A stretch of 64,000 nt of DNA, from NCBI GenBank assembly GCA_947447465.1, contig CANFKE010000008.1:1-64000 (forward strand). Direction: 5' to 3'. Below, in pieces: positions 29,998-38,994 of the stretch. The position numbers and the translations under genes were made by a program. The number at the start of each line of letters is the position of its first letter. Positions within the stretch are counted from its first letter, which is position 1. This DNA is from Chitinophagaceae bacterium (GTDB lineage Bacteria > Bacteroidota > Bacteroidia > Chitinophagales > Chitinophagaceae). The notes beneath the pieces are model-generated. The model did no database searches. It was not told where the DNA came from and was given only the letters and a program-made list of their open reading frames with translations.

Positions 29998-31098
29998 ATG
30001 GCAACATACAGTAACATGCGCGCAATGCGTGCATTGATAAAGGCGAGTTTGCAGGCAATGCTCAAAAGTCCGTCGGCTATTATCTTTACCATTGCCTTTC
30101 CGCTTACACTCATCATCGTTTTTGGTTTTCTGGGTAATGGTTCCGGTTTTAGTGTCAAGGTAGCATCTGCTCCCGGCAGCGATACCACAAGTCCCTTATA
30201 TAGTATTTTGCGCCATGTTGCTGTGTTGAAGTGGGTAGATACACATGATACCGGCGGAGTAAATAAGTTATTGCAGCAAGGAGATATTGTTGCTACTATA
30301 GGTATCACTAAGAATCCTGAAGGTGTTAAACCCGAATACATACTTACGTATAAAGAATCATCTAGCGAACTGAACAAAGCAAAGCAAATGGAGGCTGTTC
30401 TGGCTACCATCATACAACAGTCCGATCCGGAGCTACGTAAACGAATGGATGACATAGTGCAGGTAAAAACAGAGGTGGCTACGATCAGGGAGTATAAGCA
30501 GATAGATTTTATACTGCCGGGACAGCTTAGTTTCTCATTGCTTGCGTCAGGTGTATTCGGTACTGCATTCGTTTTCTTCAATCTCCGCCAAACACTGGTG
30601 TTAAAGCGGTTCTTTGCAACACCAGTTCGCAGAGAGGTCATTGTTGTAAGTGAAGGGATAGCCAGAGTGGTATTCCAGATCATGGGGTCTATTATTATTA
30701 TCACTATCGGTCATTTGTTCTTTGGTTTTACGTTGGCTCATGGTGTGTTCACATTTATCAATATGCTGGTGATGTGTGCGCTGGGCTTGCTGGTGTTCAT
30801 GGGTTTTGGTTTTATTGTAAGTGCTGTTGCCAAGAGCGAATCTACCATACCTCCATTTTCTAATCTGGTTACCTTACCTCAGTTTTTATTGGCAGGTACC
30901 TTCTTCTCTATCGATAATTTTCCTGTCTGGCTCCGTCCGTTCTGTAAGGCCTTACCACTCACCTACATGAACGAAGCGCTCCGTAAGATATCTTTCGATG
31001 GTGCCAATCTATGGGATGTGCGCATGGATGTTGTAGTGCTCATGCTCTGGGGTATTGGTGTATATCTTGTTGCCGGTAAGCTGTTCAAGTGGGAATAG
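29998..31098 (+). CDS. ABC-2 type transporter permease
   Basis: N-terminal TM (AIIFTIAFPLTLIIVFGFLG), extracytoplasmic domain, then five C-terminal TM segments. Confidence 0.85.
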   Translation: MATYSNMRAMRALIKASLQAMLKSPSAIIFTIAFPLTLIIVFGFLGNGSGFSVKVASAPGSDTTSPLYSILRHVAVLKWVDTHDTGGVNKLLQQGDIVATIGITKNPEGVKPEYILTYKESSSELNKAKQMEAVLATIIQQSDPELRKRMDDIVQVKTEVATIREYKQIDFILPGQLSFSLLASGVFGTAFVFFNLRQTLVLKRFFATPVRREVIVVSEGIARVVFQIMGSIIIITIGHLFFGFTLAHGVFTFINMLVMCALGLLVFMGFGFIVSAVAKSESTIPPFSNLVTLPQFLLAGTFFSIDNFPVWLRPFCKALPLTYMNEALRKISFDGANLWDVRMDVVVLMLWGIGVYLVAGKLFKWE

Positions 31099-31222
31099 TT
31101 CTAAATTCCGGGATTGCACAATAGAAAGCCGGAAGGCCTATCGCTGAACATACAGAGCTGACGGATGTTCTGATCAGCAATTACTGTTAGTATTTTCAGG
31201 TCGCATCTCTACGTGTAATTTC

Positions 31223-32230
31223 TTACCCGCCTATCATGGCCATGCTTTGGTGCGCGCCACTGCTATAGGTGGTTCGTTCCGCCTCATGGCCATCTATAGC
31301 TTTTGCAGAGAGTGCAGTAACAATAGCCGATGATAAGATCGCATCATCTGCTCCGGAGCGTATGATATGTTTAAAGTCTGTGCCGCCATTATCATAGAGA
31401 CAGGTTTTGAGTATGCCCTGAGGGGTGAGTCTTATTCGGTTGCAGGTGCCACAGAATGAACGCGTGTAGGCGGCAATAATGCCTACATCGCCTTTATGTC
31501 CGGGTATCTTATAATTGTAGGAGGTGGAGTATAGCGGATCGGGTATTTTAGCGATCTCAGGATAGCTCTCTTTTATGGTCTGCAGTATTTGCATATGGTC
31601 CCACACTAGCGTTTGGTAGTGCTGCCCGCCACCATTAAAAGGCATCTCCTCTATAAAGCGAACACTTACAGGTAATTCTTTGGTAAGTGCTACCAGTGCC
31701 GGTATATCCTGTGTATTCTTACCATCCATCACCACAGCATTGATCTTTACATCTATACCATTGCTTATCAGCGCATGCATAGTTTCGATCACCTTGTCGA
31801 ATTCATCTCTATGGGTGATGGCCTGAAATCTGGCTCTATCAAGAGTATCTAAGCTGAGATTGACCGCTTTGATGCCAATTTTCTTTAATTCAGGTACAAG
31901 CGGTGCTGTAACTACGCCATTGGTAGTGATGGTCAGATTATCTAATCCTTTTATACCGGAGAGGTCAGACAAAAATGGCATGATGCCCTTGCGCACAAAA
32001 GGCTCTCCACCGGTGATGCGAATCTTATTCACTCCCATGCCTATCGTCAGTCTGCATAATCTCAGCATTTCTTCCCACGACAATAGTTCGGTACGGGCCA
32101 GCCAATTATTCCCTTTTTCGGGCATACAGTAAAAGCAGCGCAGGTTACACCTGTCTGTTACTGCCAGCCTTAGATAATTGACTATTCTTCCGTGATTGTC
32201 TTTCAGCACCCCGCAAAGGTAATTCGGCAA
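31223..32230 (-). CDS. moaA: GTP 3',8-cyclase MoaA (true start may be downstream of 32230)
   Basis: LRLAVTDRCNLRCFYCMPEKG; CGTCNRIRLTPQGILKTCLY; C-terminal Gly-Gly. Confidence 0.96.
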   Translation of the reverse strand: MPNYLCGVLKDNHGRIVNYLRLAVTDRCNLRCFYCMPEKGNNWLARTELLSWEEMLRLCRLTIGMGVNKIRITGGEPFVRKGIMPFLSDLSGIKGLDNLTITTNGVVTAPLVPELKKIGIKAVNLSLDTLDRARFQAITHRDEFDKVIETMHALISNGIDVKINAVVMDGKNTQDIPALVALTKELPVSVRFIEEMPFNGGGQHYQTLVWDHMQILQTIKESYPEIAKIPDPLYSTSYNYKIPGHKGDVGIIAAYTRSFCGTCNRIRLTPQGILKTCLYDNGGTDFKHIIRSGADDAILSSAIVTALSAKAIDGHEAERTTYSSGAHQSMAMIGG

Positions 32231-32349
32231 TTCGACAATTTGACGATTCTGCTATCCTATTGAAGTTGGTGAATTATGAGATCCGATAATGTGCATATCT
32301 CCGGAAGATAGTATTTGGTAAAGGATAAAATAGGTACTATTTTTATATT

Positions 32350-32997
32350 ATGTACAGTGTTGCAAAATATTGTCTTTTACTGTTTACGATAATGTCATCT
32401 ATTTATGCCAATGGGCAGTGCTGTCCATCATATAAACGGCAACCTGAATTTATTGTCAGCTATGGGCAGCTAACAGGATCTGACTTTTTCGGTAGCTGGA
32501 AGACCATGTCCAATGATAGTAGGAAGGTATCTACCGAAACATCTAATACCGGAGCTGATTTCTTTACCGCAAGATATTTCCTCTATAGTTGCCTTTCTCT
32601 AGGTATTGCCGGAGGGTATATTGATCAAAAGGGTAATATAAGCGAGCGGTCGGGGGCGAAATATTATATTACCAGTACTTACGAACATAAAGCGGCTACC
32701 ATTGCGTTTGAATTGAATTATATCTATCGGATAAGACGGCACGTAGATATTTATACGTATGCAGGTGCGGGGCCAAGTTTTAAAACGGTCATAACTAATT
32801 ATGTGGCTTCGTCGATAAGTAACGAGGCTCCTGCAAAAACCACACGCAGCAGTGATTTTATCTTCCATTATTGTCCGGTGGGGGTAAGAGTTGGTGGCAG
32901 GATCGGCGCGTTTGGTGAACTCGGATTTGGCTATAAAGGCTTGGTGAGCGGTGGCCTATCTTTACGGCTTGGCAGGCGCTGGTGTAGCCGTAGATAA
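32350..32997 (+). CDS. hypothetical outer-membrane beta-barrel protein
   Basis: Signal peptide-like N-terminus, beta-rich segments, C-terminal GLSLRLGRRW. Confidence 0.55.
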   Translation: MYSVAKYCLLLFTIMSSIYANGQCCPSYKRQPEFIVSYGQLTGSDFFGSWKTMSNDSRKVSTETSNTGADFFTARYFLYSCLSLGIAGGYIDQKGNISERSGAKYYITSTYEHKAATIAFELNYIYRIRRHVDIYTYAGAGPSFKTVITNYVASSISNEAPAKTTRSSDFIFHYCPVGVRVGGRIGAFGELGFGYKGLVSGGLSLRLGRRWCSRR

Positions 32998-33101
32998 TGC
33001 CATGCAGTGCTTTTCAAGAGCGGTCTATACCTGTTATTATACATTCAATTATTTTTTTCGGCTGAAACAAATTATTTTCGGGGTCAAATTCACCTTACAG
33101 G

Positions 33102-34421
33102 ATGCATTTAGTTCAACAGATATTATTCATATTGCTGATGGCCGCGGCTATCTTCTTATTTGTAAAAAAGGCAAAAGAGATAGCCCGAAACATCAATCTG
33201 GGTCGTGATGAAGATATTTCGGATAACAAGGACCAGCGTTGGAAAAACATGGTATTACTGGCACTCGGACAAAAGAAAATGTTCAAGAGGCCAATACCTG
33301 CCTTTCTGCATCTGGCTGTATATGCCGGATTCATTATTATCAATGTAGAGATATTGGAGATCATACTTGATGGTATTTTAGGTACGCACAGATTATTCTT
33401 GCCATTCCTGGGAAGCGTTTACTCATTTTTGATCGGCTTTTTTGAGGTGTTGGCAGCCCTAGTGTTGGTGGGTTGCGTCATCTTCTTTGCCCGCAGAAAC
33501 ATTTTACATATCCGCCGCCTGAGCATGAAGGAATTGAACGGCTGGCCTAAGGGAGATGCTAATGCAATATTGATCACAGAGGTAGTATTGATGAGCCTTT
33601 TGCTGTGTATGAACAGTGCTGATCTGGTGTTGCAAACACGCCCTGAGATGGCCGAACATTACCATACTACATCTTCATTCCTGGTGTCTTCTCATCTTAC
33701 CGGTCTATTCTCAGGTATGTCCAGCGGTGCTTTAATGGCATTTGAGCGTATCTGTTGGTGGTTGCATATTATAGGTATTCTGGCGTTCCTTAATTATCTG
33801 CCTTACTCTAAGCATTTACATATCATTTTAGCTTTTCCCAATGCCTATTTTTCTAAGCTTACCAATAATGGTGAGATGAAGAATATGAAGGAGATACAGA
33901 ATGAGGTACTGTATATGATGGAGCCTGATAAAGCGCCTGCTGCCACTGAAGCTACTGCACCTATGCGTTTCGGAGCTAAAGATGTACAAGACCTCAGCTG
34001 GAAGAATCTTCTTGATGCGTACTCGTGTACAGAGTGCGGAAGGTGCACTGATAGCTGCCCGGCTAATATGACAGGCAAAAAGTTATCTCCTCGTAAGATA
34101 ATGATGGATACCCGCGATCGTGCTGAAGAGGTTGGTAAGAACATCAATCTGAATGGTGAGTTCAAAGATGACGGCAAAACATTGCTGAATGACTATATTT
34201 CGATAGAAGAGTTAAGAGCATGTACTACTTGCCAGGCTTGTGTTGATGCATGTCCCGTAATGATCGATCCGTTGTCTATCATCATGCAGTTGCGCCGTAA
34301 TCTGGTAATGGAAGAAAGTAACGCTCCACAGGAGTGGAATATGATGTTCGGTAATATTGAGAATAACATGGCTCCGTGGAAATTCAGTCCGGATGACAGG
34401 GATGCATGGATCAATGAATAA
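33102..34421 (+). CDS. membrane-bound (Fe-S)-binding protein with two 4Fe-4S motifs (HdrC/glycolate oxidase iron-sulfur subunit-like)
   Basis: N-terminal TM helices; CTECGRCTDSCPA and CTTCQACVDACPV ferredoxin motifs. Confidence 0.88.
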   Translation: MHLVQQILFILLMAAAIFLFVKKAKEIARNINLGRDEDISDNKDQRWKNMVLLALGQKKMFKRPIPAFLHLAVYAGFIIINVEILEIILDGILGTHRLFLPFLGSVYSFLIGFFEVLAALVLVGCVIFFARRNILHIRRLSMKELNGWPKGDANAILITEVVLMSLLLCMNSADLVLQTRPEMAEHYHTTSSFLVSSHLTGLFSGMSSGALMAFERICWWLHIIGILAFLNYLPYSKHLHIILAFPNAYFSKLTNNGEMKNMKEIQNEVLYMMEPDKAPAATEATAPMRFGAKDVQDLSWKNLLDAYSCTECGRCTDSCPANMTGKKLSPRKIMMDTRDRAEEVGKNINLNGEFKDDGKTLLNDYISIEELRACTTCQACVDACPVMIDPLSIIMQLRRNLVMEESNAPQEWNMMFGNIENNMAPWKFSPDDRDAWINE

Positions 34422-34443
34422 CATTGGAAATGATCTTTGAATA

Positions 34444-34475
34444 TAAAGGTGAGCGAGTATCGTTCACCTTTTTTG
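34444..34475 (+). terminator. Rho-independent terminator
   Basis: AAAGGTGAgCGA-gta-TCGtTCACCTTTTTTG. Confidence 0.7.
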
Positions 34476-34535
34476 TACACCAAACTATTTGCTACTTTGG
34501 AGATCTTTTCCCATAAAATACTAACTATAGTAGTT

Positions 34536-35360
34536 CTACTTTTTTATAGGGGCATTCCAACTATTATAGATCCCACCATGTTTCTTTATTTCGTTTCTCA
34601 AATCCTGAGTGATCACATTGATGGAATCTACTTTTATTGATTCGGTTTTTGAGAACAATAAACAAAGTGGAGCATCAGAAGTTTTTACAGACGGGCTTTT
34701 GTCGATGCTATAACCTTTACCTGTTACGAAAGTAGAGAAAGCATCTCTTGCGGTGTCTGATCTGAAACAAGCGGCAAACGTAATGGGCCTTACTTTTTTC
34801 AGGCTATCACCTTGTTGCAGCATTGATGTGATAATGTGGTTGTTCTCCATCCAGTTCTGTGTTTCGTCATTGGGGTAGAGGAAGGTTCTGTAAGACAGCC
34901 ATTGCGGGTCGTGCCTGATGATGATGGAATATTTATAGTCTTTGAAATTTCGGTTGTACATGCGCATTATAGCATTGCGTACGCCTGTTGTGTCTCTTAC
35001 ATAATAATAGTTATTGCGCTGACAATTATACATAACGGTACCGGCAAGAATTTTGGGTGTGAGGCCCGTCAAGAAGTTGCCGGTGGCATCCAATATGTTT
35101 TCTAAAGCCTCTATTTCAATAGCCGCCGGGATGCCTGTTTTGCCGCAATTGTGTGCCTGCGGCCCTGTAATGACCACATAAGGATAACGTTTGTCGGGTG
35201 CTGCAAGAATAAGATCCATATCGAGCAATATTGTAGCCGGCTGGTCGCCGATCCTCGATAGGTAAGTGTCCCACATTTCGGTTTGTGCGAGGGCGGTGCT
35301 TCCCCTGTTTATAAAGCACAACACTAATATGAGGATATATATAATTTTTCTGGCAGCCAT
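34536..35360 (-). CDS. exported DUF695-like protein with C-terminal RraB-like region
   Basis: Signal peptide (to ALAQ); EMWDTYLSRIGDQPATILLDMDL... (DUF695-like); PITFAACFRSDTARDAFSTFVTGKGYSID...LRNEIKKHGGIYNSWNAPI (RraB-like). Confidence 0.6.
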   Translation of the reverse strand: MAARKIIYILILVLCFINRGSTALAQTEMWDTYLSRIGDQPATILLDMDLILAAPDKRYPYVVITGPQAHNCGKTGIPAAIEIEALENILDATGNFLTGLTPKILAGTVMYNCQRNNYYYVRDTTGVRNAIMRMYNRNFKDYKYSIIIRHDPQWLSYRTFLYPNDETQNWMENNHIITSMLQQGDSLKKVRPITFAACFRSDTARDAFSTFVTGKGYSIDKSPSVKTSDAPLCLLFSKTESIKVDSINVITQDLRNEIKKHGGIYNSWNAPIKK

Positions 35361-35555
35361 ATTAACAGGTATGAGTTTGCAAACATAGATAAGATAAGAC
35401 GCTAATGGTCTGTACTCAATGTTAAAGTTCGTTTCATCCTAGCTGTCTATATGTGTATAAAAAGATAAAAATACTAAGATTAGTAAATTTACTTTGTGAA
35501 ACAGGAAAATAATTCCTGCAATTTTATAACTTTATACCACAAAAAATAAAACAAT

Positions 35556-35852
35556 ATGAAGAAGTTAATTTGTATGTTGGTTGCCCTGTTCATTATGGGT
35601 CAGGTATCAATGGCACAGGAGAAGAAAGCGCCAAAGAAGGAAGCAGCAAAAACAGAATCTAAGGCAACTGAAAAGAAAGCCGGCAAGATGAAAAAAGACG
35701 GTACTCCTGATATGCGCTACAAGGAGAATAAGGAAGCTGCAAAACCAGCAGGCCCAATGAAGAAAGATGGTACACCAGATATGCGTCATAAAGCTAATAA
35801 AGATGCAGCTAAGAAGGATGCAGCCAAGAAAGATGCACCTAAGCAGAAATAA
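35556..35852 (+). CDS. small exported Lys/Ala-rich protein with duplicated MKKDGTPDMR motif
   Basis: Signal peptide MKKLICMLVALFIMGQVSMAQ; MKKDGTPDMRYKENKEA and MKKDGTPDMRHKANKDA. Confidence 0.65.
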   Translation: MKKLICMLVALFIMGQVSMAQEKKAPKKEAAKTESKATEKKAGKMKKDGTPDMRYKENKEAAKPAGPMKKDGTPDMRHKANKDAAKKDAAKKDAPKQK

Positions 35853-35951
35853 TTATTACCGAAATAACTTTTAATACTTCATGCTCCGGTTGATATAGCT
35901 TGTCGGCCGGAGTACTTTTCACGTACCATTACCATCAGCAAAACAGAATAT

Positions 35952-36494
35952 ATGCGTTCAATAATCAGGATATCAGTTTTAGTATTATCTATTTCATTTT
36001 TTGCTTCCTGCGGAGGCAATGATGGTAAATGGGCAGAATACACGTCGGGAGAGGGCGGGTTTTCAATAAATATGCCTGCTAAAACTATGAAGACCGAAAA
36101 GGTAGAAGTGACACCATTTGGCAAACAAAAGGTACATTTCATTACCTGGAAGCCTTCCACCTTTGCCATTGATAAGTTCAAGTTGTTTCAGGTGAGTTAT
36201 ACTGATTGTCCTCCACGCTTCACTTCTGATTCTGTATTGACAGATTTTATGCTGGATAGTTCTATCAGGATGAGGATCAAAGATTTTACTGAAAAGACAT
36301 ATCCTGCAGAAACAATAGAGCTGAATGGCTATCCCGGAAAATCTTTTATCATGGATAATGGCGGCAATACAGTTATTGTAAAGCAGTGCATCACCAATGG
36401 CAGAAGATATGACCTGGTAGTGGTTGCCAAGAACGGACAGGGAACGAATCCGGAGATCGGTGAGTTCTTTAATTCGTTCAAAGTACTTAAATAG
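35952..36494 (+). CDS. hypothetical lipoprotein
   Basis: Signal peptide with lipobox SISFFASCGGN. Confidence 0.65.
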   Translation: MRSIIRISVLVLSISFFASCGGNDGKWAEYTSGEGGFSINMPAKTMKTEKVEVTPFGKQKVHFITWKPSTFAIDKFKLFQVSYTDCPPRFTSDSVLTDFMLDSSIRMRIKDFTEKTYPAETIELNGYPGKSFIMDNGGNTVIVKQCITNGRRYDLVVVAKNGQGTNPEIGEFFNSFKVLK

Positions 36495-36519
36495 TATCTT
36501 TTATAATTCAGACAGATAT

Positions 36520-36553
36520 TGAAGCTCCGTGATAATATTACGGGGCTTTTTTT
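36520..36553 (+). terminator. Rho-independent terminator
   Basis: AAGCtCCGT-gataatatt-ACGGgGCTTTTTTT. Confidence 0.7.
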
Positions 36554-36732
36554 GTGTCGTGGGGTGTACCTGTTTTGATCACTGCGCTTCACGGCTCTCC
36601 GGATTTCGCAGAGTGTCTCGTCTTTAATCCCTTGTCGCAAAATAGGATTACATTTTGGTTGGCAATTCCCCGGGTTAAAACTCCCGGCTAATATTATTAG
36701 TCACTACCGGGCTAAGGTTGAAGTGAGTTTTG

Positions 36733-36891
36733 GAAAGTGGCAGTTTTTATTTTTTTTCGGCAGTTTTTTGATGGGTGTTTGGCTGTAGTGCGCTACAGGT
36801 AAGGGTTTTGGGCATTTTAACAAATTGCCACTTTCTGCCACTTTCTGCTACTTTTTGCCACATTCTTCCACTTTTTTAAAAAAAGTGGAAG
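36733..36891. repeat. non-coding repeat cluster: five degenerate 10-bp tandem units, an inverted distal copy and a 13-bp-arm palindrome
   Basis: TGCCACTTTC|TGCCACTTTC|TGCTACTTTT|TGCCACATTC|TTCCACTTTT at 36826-36875; GAAAGTGGCA (inverse) at 36733-36742; CTTCCACTTTTTT-A-AAAAAAGTGGAAG at 36865-36891. Confidence 0.85.
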
Positions 36892-37271
36892 AGAATTATT
36901 GATTTCCCGGCTCACATCATGTAGGGATCTTTATTTGATAAGGGTTCATATGTCAAAGATCTTGCCGTCAATCAAGGGGTCGAGACGGAAGAATATAAAT
37001 CGGGTGTAAATTAGTATGGGGAAATGAATTTGTAAAATAAAGATATTCACAAAATTTGCAAATAAATCGGCCGGAAGACGCTGTGGGTAAGGGTTTGAGC
37101 GGTGTGATCTTGTGTGGATATGTTTTTTCGCAAGCGGGATGGTCGTATGTGTGGGGAGTCAGAAATAATCGGGATACTCACTTGGGGGCAGCATTAGTAT
37201 TGTGTTGGATCGTATTGATGCGGGAGGTCCTTAAAGCTATAGAAGTAAAACGGATAATATTAAAAATAAGA

Positions 37272-37310
37272 TAGCCGCCCGGTGGGGGCGGCTATCTTAT
37301 TTTATTTCTT
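37272..37310. terminator. bidirectional terminator hairpin
   Basis: GATAGCCGCCC-ggtgg-GGGCGGCTATC with flanking A- and T-tracts. Confidence 0.75.
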
Positions 37311-37330
37311 TTTTGTTGTAGGCTTAGCCG

Positions 37331-38962
37331 TTACTTTTTTTTTACGGGTGCCTTAGGGGCAGCGGTGGCCTTCTTAGGTGCGCCACCGCCTTTTTCCATT
37401 TCTTCAATTTGCTTGATCAGACCGTCATTTGCATCCACTGCACGCAGCTTATCCATATAGATCTTTGTCTTTTCTTTGTTCTTCGCATTATAGTTGTAGA
37501 ACAGCAGGTATTGATAAGCTCTTACTACGTCGCCTTTCTTCTCCGGCTTAGCAATGTCCGGACCTAATTTATCCAGCCATTTTTCGAATGATGGAGCTGC
37601 AAGTCCGGTGGTCGCTTCAGAGTCGATAGCAGACTGTACACGTGCGTGCCAGTATGTAGAAGATGCCTGATCAGCATATTTATCTTCAAACTTTACAGCC
37701 AGATCATTTGCTTTTTTCCAGTCTTTGCAATAGTAGTACATAACAGTTCCCCAGAAATAGTCGAGCGCCTGAGTAGAAGGATTGCTCTTGATGAGGTTAT
37801 TGTACCAGTCGCCGGCATTGCAGTATTCTTTCTTGAACCTGTAAGCCTCAGCGATCTGACGGTAGATGTCGGTCTTGTTCTGAGATGTATCAGAAGCGAT
37901 ACCCTTGTTGTAGTAGAAGCTTGCAGAGTCAACATTGTTGAGTTTCAACCATAGTTTGCCGTACTCTACATAAGCAGCAGGTAAGATGTTCTTTGGTTTC
38001 TGCATAAGGAAGTATTTACGCAGGTTCTTTACCGCTTCAATAGAATCGCCACACTCTGCCTGTGAGAAACCGAGAATACCTGTCAATTCTACTTTCTTTT
38101 CTTCCGGTGGATTTTGTTTCATCAGCTCATCGGCCAATTTCGCTGCTTCGCAATAAGCCTTTGCCTGATAGAGGATACCGGCGAAAGTGATCTGATCAGT
38201 TACGGTGTTGTCTGACAGAGATATATACTTTCTGATGTTGGTCAGAGAGAGGTCGTAGCTGCCGGTGCGCTGATAAGCCAATGCCAACTGCTGGTAAGGC
38301 ATTGGGTTGGTGTTATCGGCATCTTTAGCCTTATTGTAAAATTCGAGTGCGCTCTTATAGTTACGTGCATCGTACCAAAGATCACCGATACGAGTAAGTA
38401 CCAGAGAGTTGTTAGGATTCTTCTCTGTAATAGATTCGTAGTTGTTCATGGCTTCACCACCACCGCCTGTCATTTTGCGGTAAGCATCGCCAAGGCCCAA
38501 ATGCACTTCCGCATCATTAGGGTTAGCCGCCAGTGCTTTTTTGTACCATTCGATAGCTAGTTGCAAATCGGCACCTTCTGAGTAAGTGAGTGCATTGGCA
38601 GCATACAGCCAAGGCATATATTCTTTTTTCTTTCCCTTCAATGCCAGATCTCTTGCTATCTGCATACCCTTTGCCGCGTCTTTCTGAGCAAAAGCTACAC
38701 GGGCAGTACCTGAAATGTTAGCTGCATCATCAGGGTATTTTTCGAACTGGTACTTTGCCTTATTGATATTTCCGGCATCGAGGTAAGACAGGCCGAGATA
38801 GTAGTTGGCCAGCGCGTCTTTTACAGACAGCGGTGTAAGCACCTTCTGTGCGCTCACGTAGTTTTTATAATCATACAGCTTCTTACCCGCTTCTGTGGTT
38901 TGCTGTGCGCTTGCAGAGAAAGCTATTGCTAAAGCTGCAGTGATCGTGATCAATTTTCTCAT
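37331..38962 (-). CDS. exported TPR-repeat protein
   Basis: Signal peptide MRKLITITAALAIAFSASAQ and many TPR-like repeats; Lys/Ala/Pro-rich C-terminus. Confidence 0.88.
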   Translation of the reverse strand: MRKLITITAALAIAFSASAQQTTEAGKKLYDYKNYVSAQKVLTPLSVKDALANYYLGLSYLDAGNINKAKYQFEKYPDDAANISGTARVAFAQKDAAKGMQIARDLALKGKKKEYMPWLYAANALTYSEGADLQLAIEWYKKALAANPNDAEVHLGLGDAYRKMTGGGGEAMNNYESITEKNPNNSLVLTRIGDLWYDARNYKSALEFYNKAKDADNTNPMPYQQLALAYQRTGSYDLSLTNIRKYISLSDNTVTDQITFAGILYQAKAYCEAAKLADELMKQNPPEEKKVELTGILGFSQAECGDSIEAVKNLRKYFLMQKPKNILPAAYVEYGKLWLKLNNVDSASFYYNKGIASDTSQNKTDIYRQIAEAYRFKKEYCNAGDWYNNLIKSNPSTQALDYFWGTVMYYYCKDWKKANDLAVKFEDKYADQASSTYWHARVQSAIDSEATTGLAAPSFEKWLDKLGPDIAKPEKKGDVVRAYQYLLFYNYNAKNKEKTKIYMDKLRAVDANDGLIKQIEEMEKGGGAPKKATAAPKAPVKKK

Positions 38963-38994
38963 GTTATTACTACTGTATTATTTACTGTTTTATA

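Noticed and set aside
29934-30704. 256-aa minus-strand ORF
   Set aside because: Antisense to the ABC-2 permease; Ser/Thr/Arg-rich composition typical of shadow frames.
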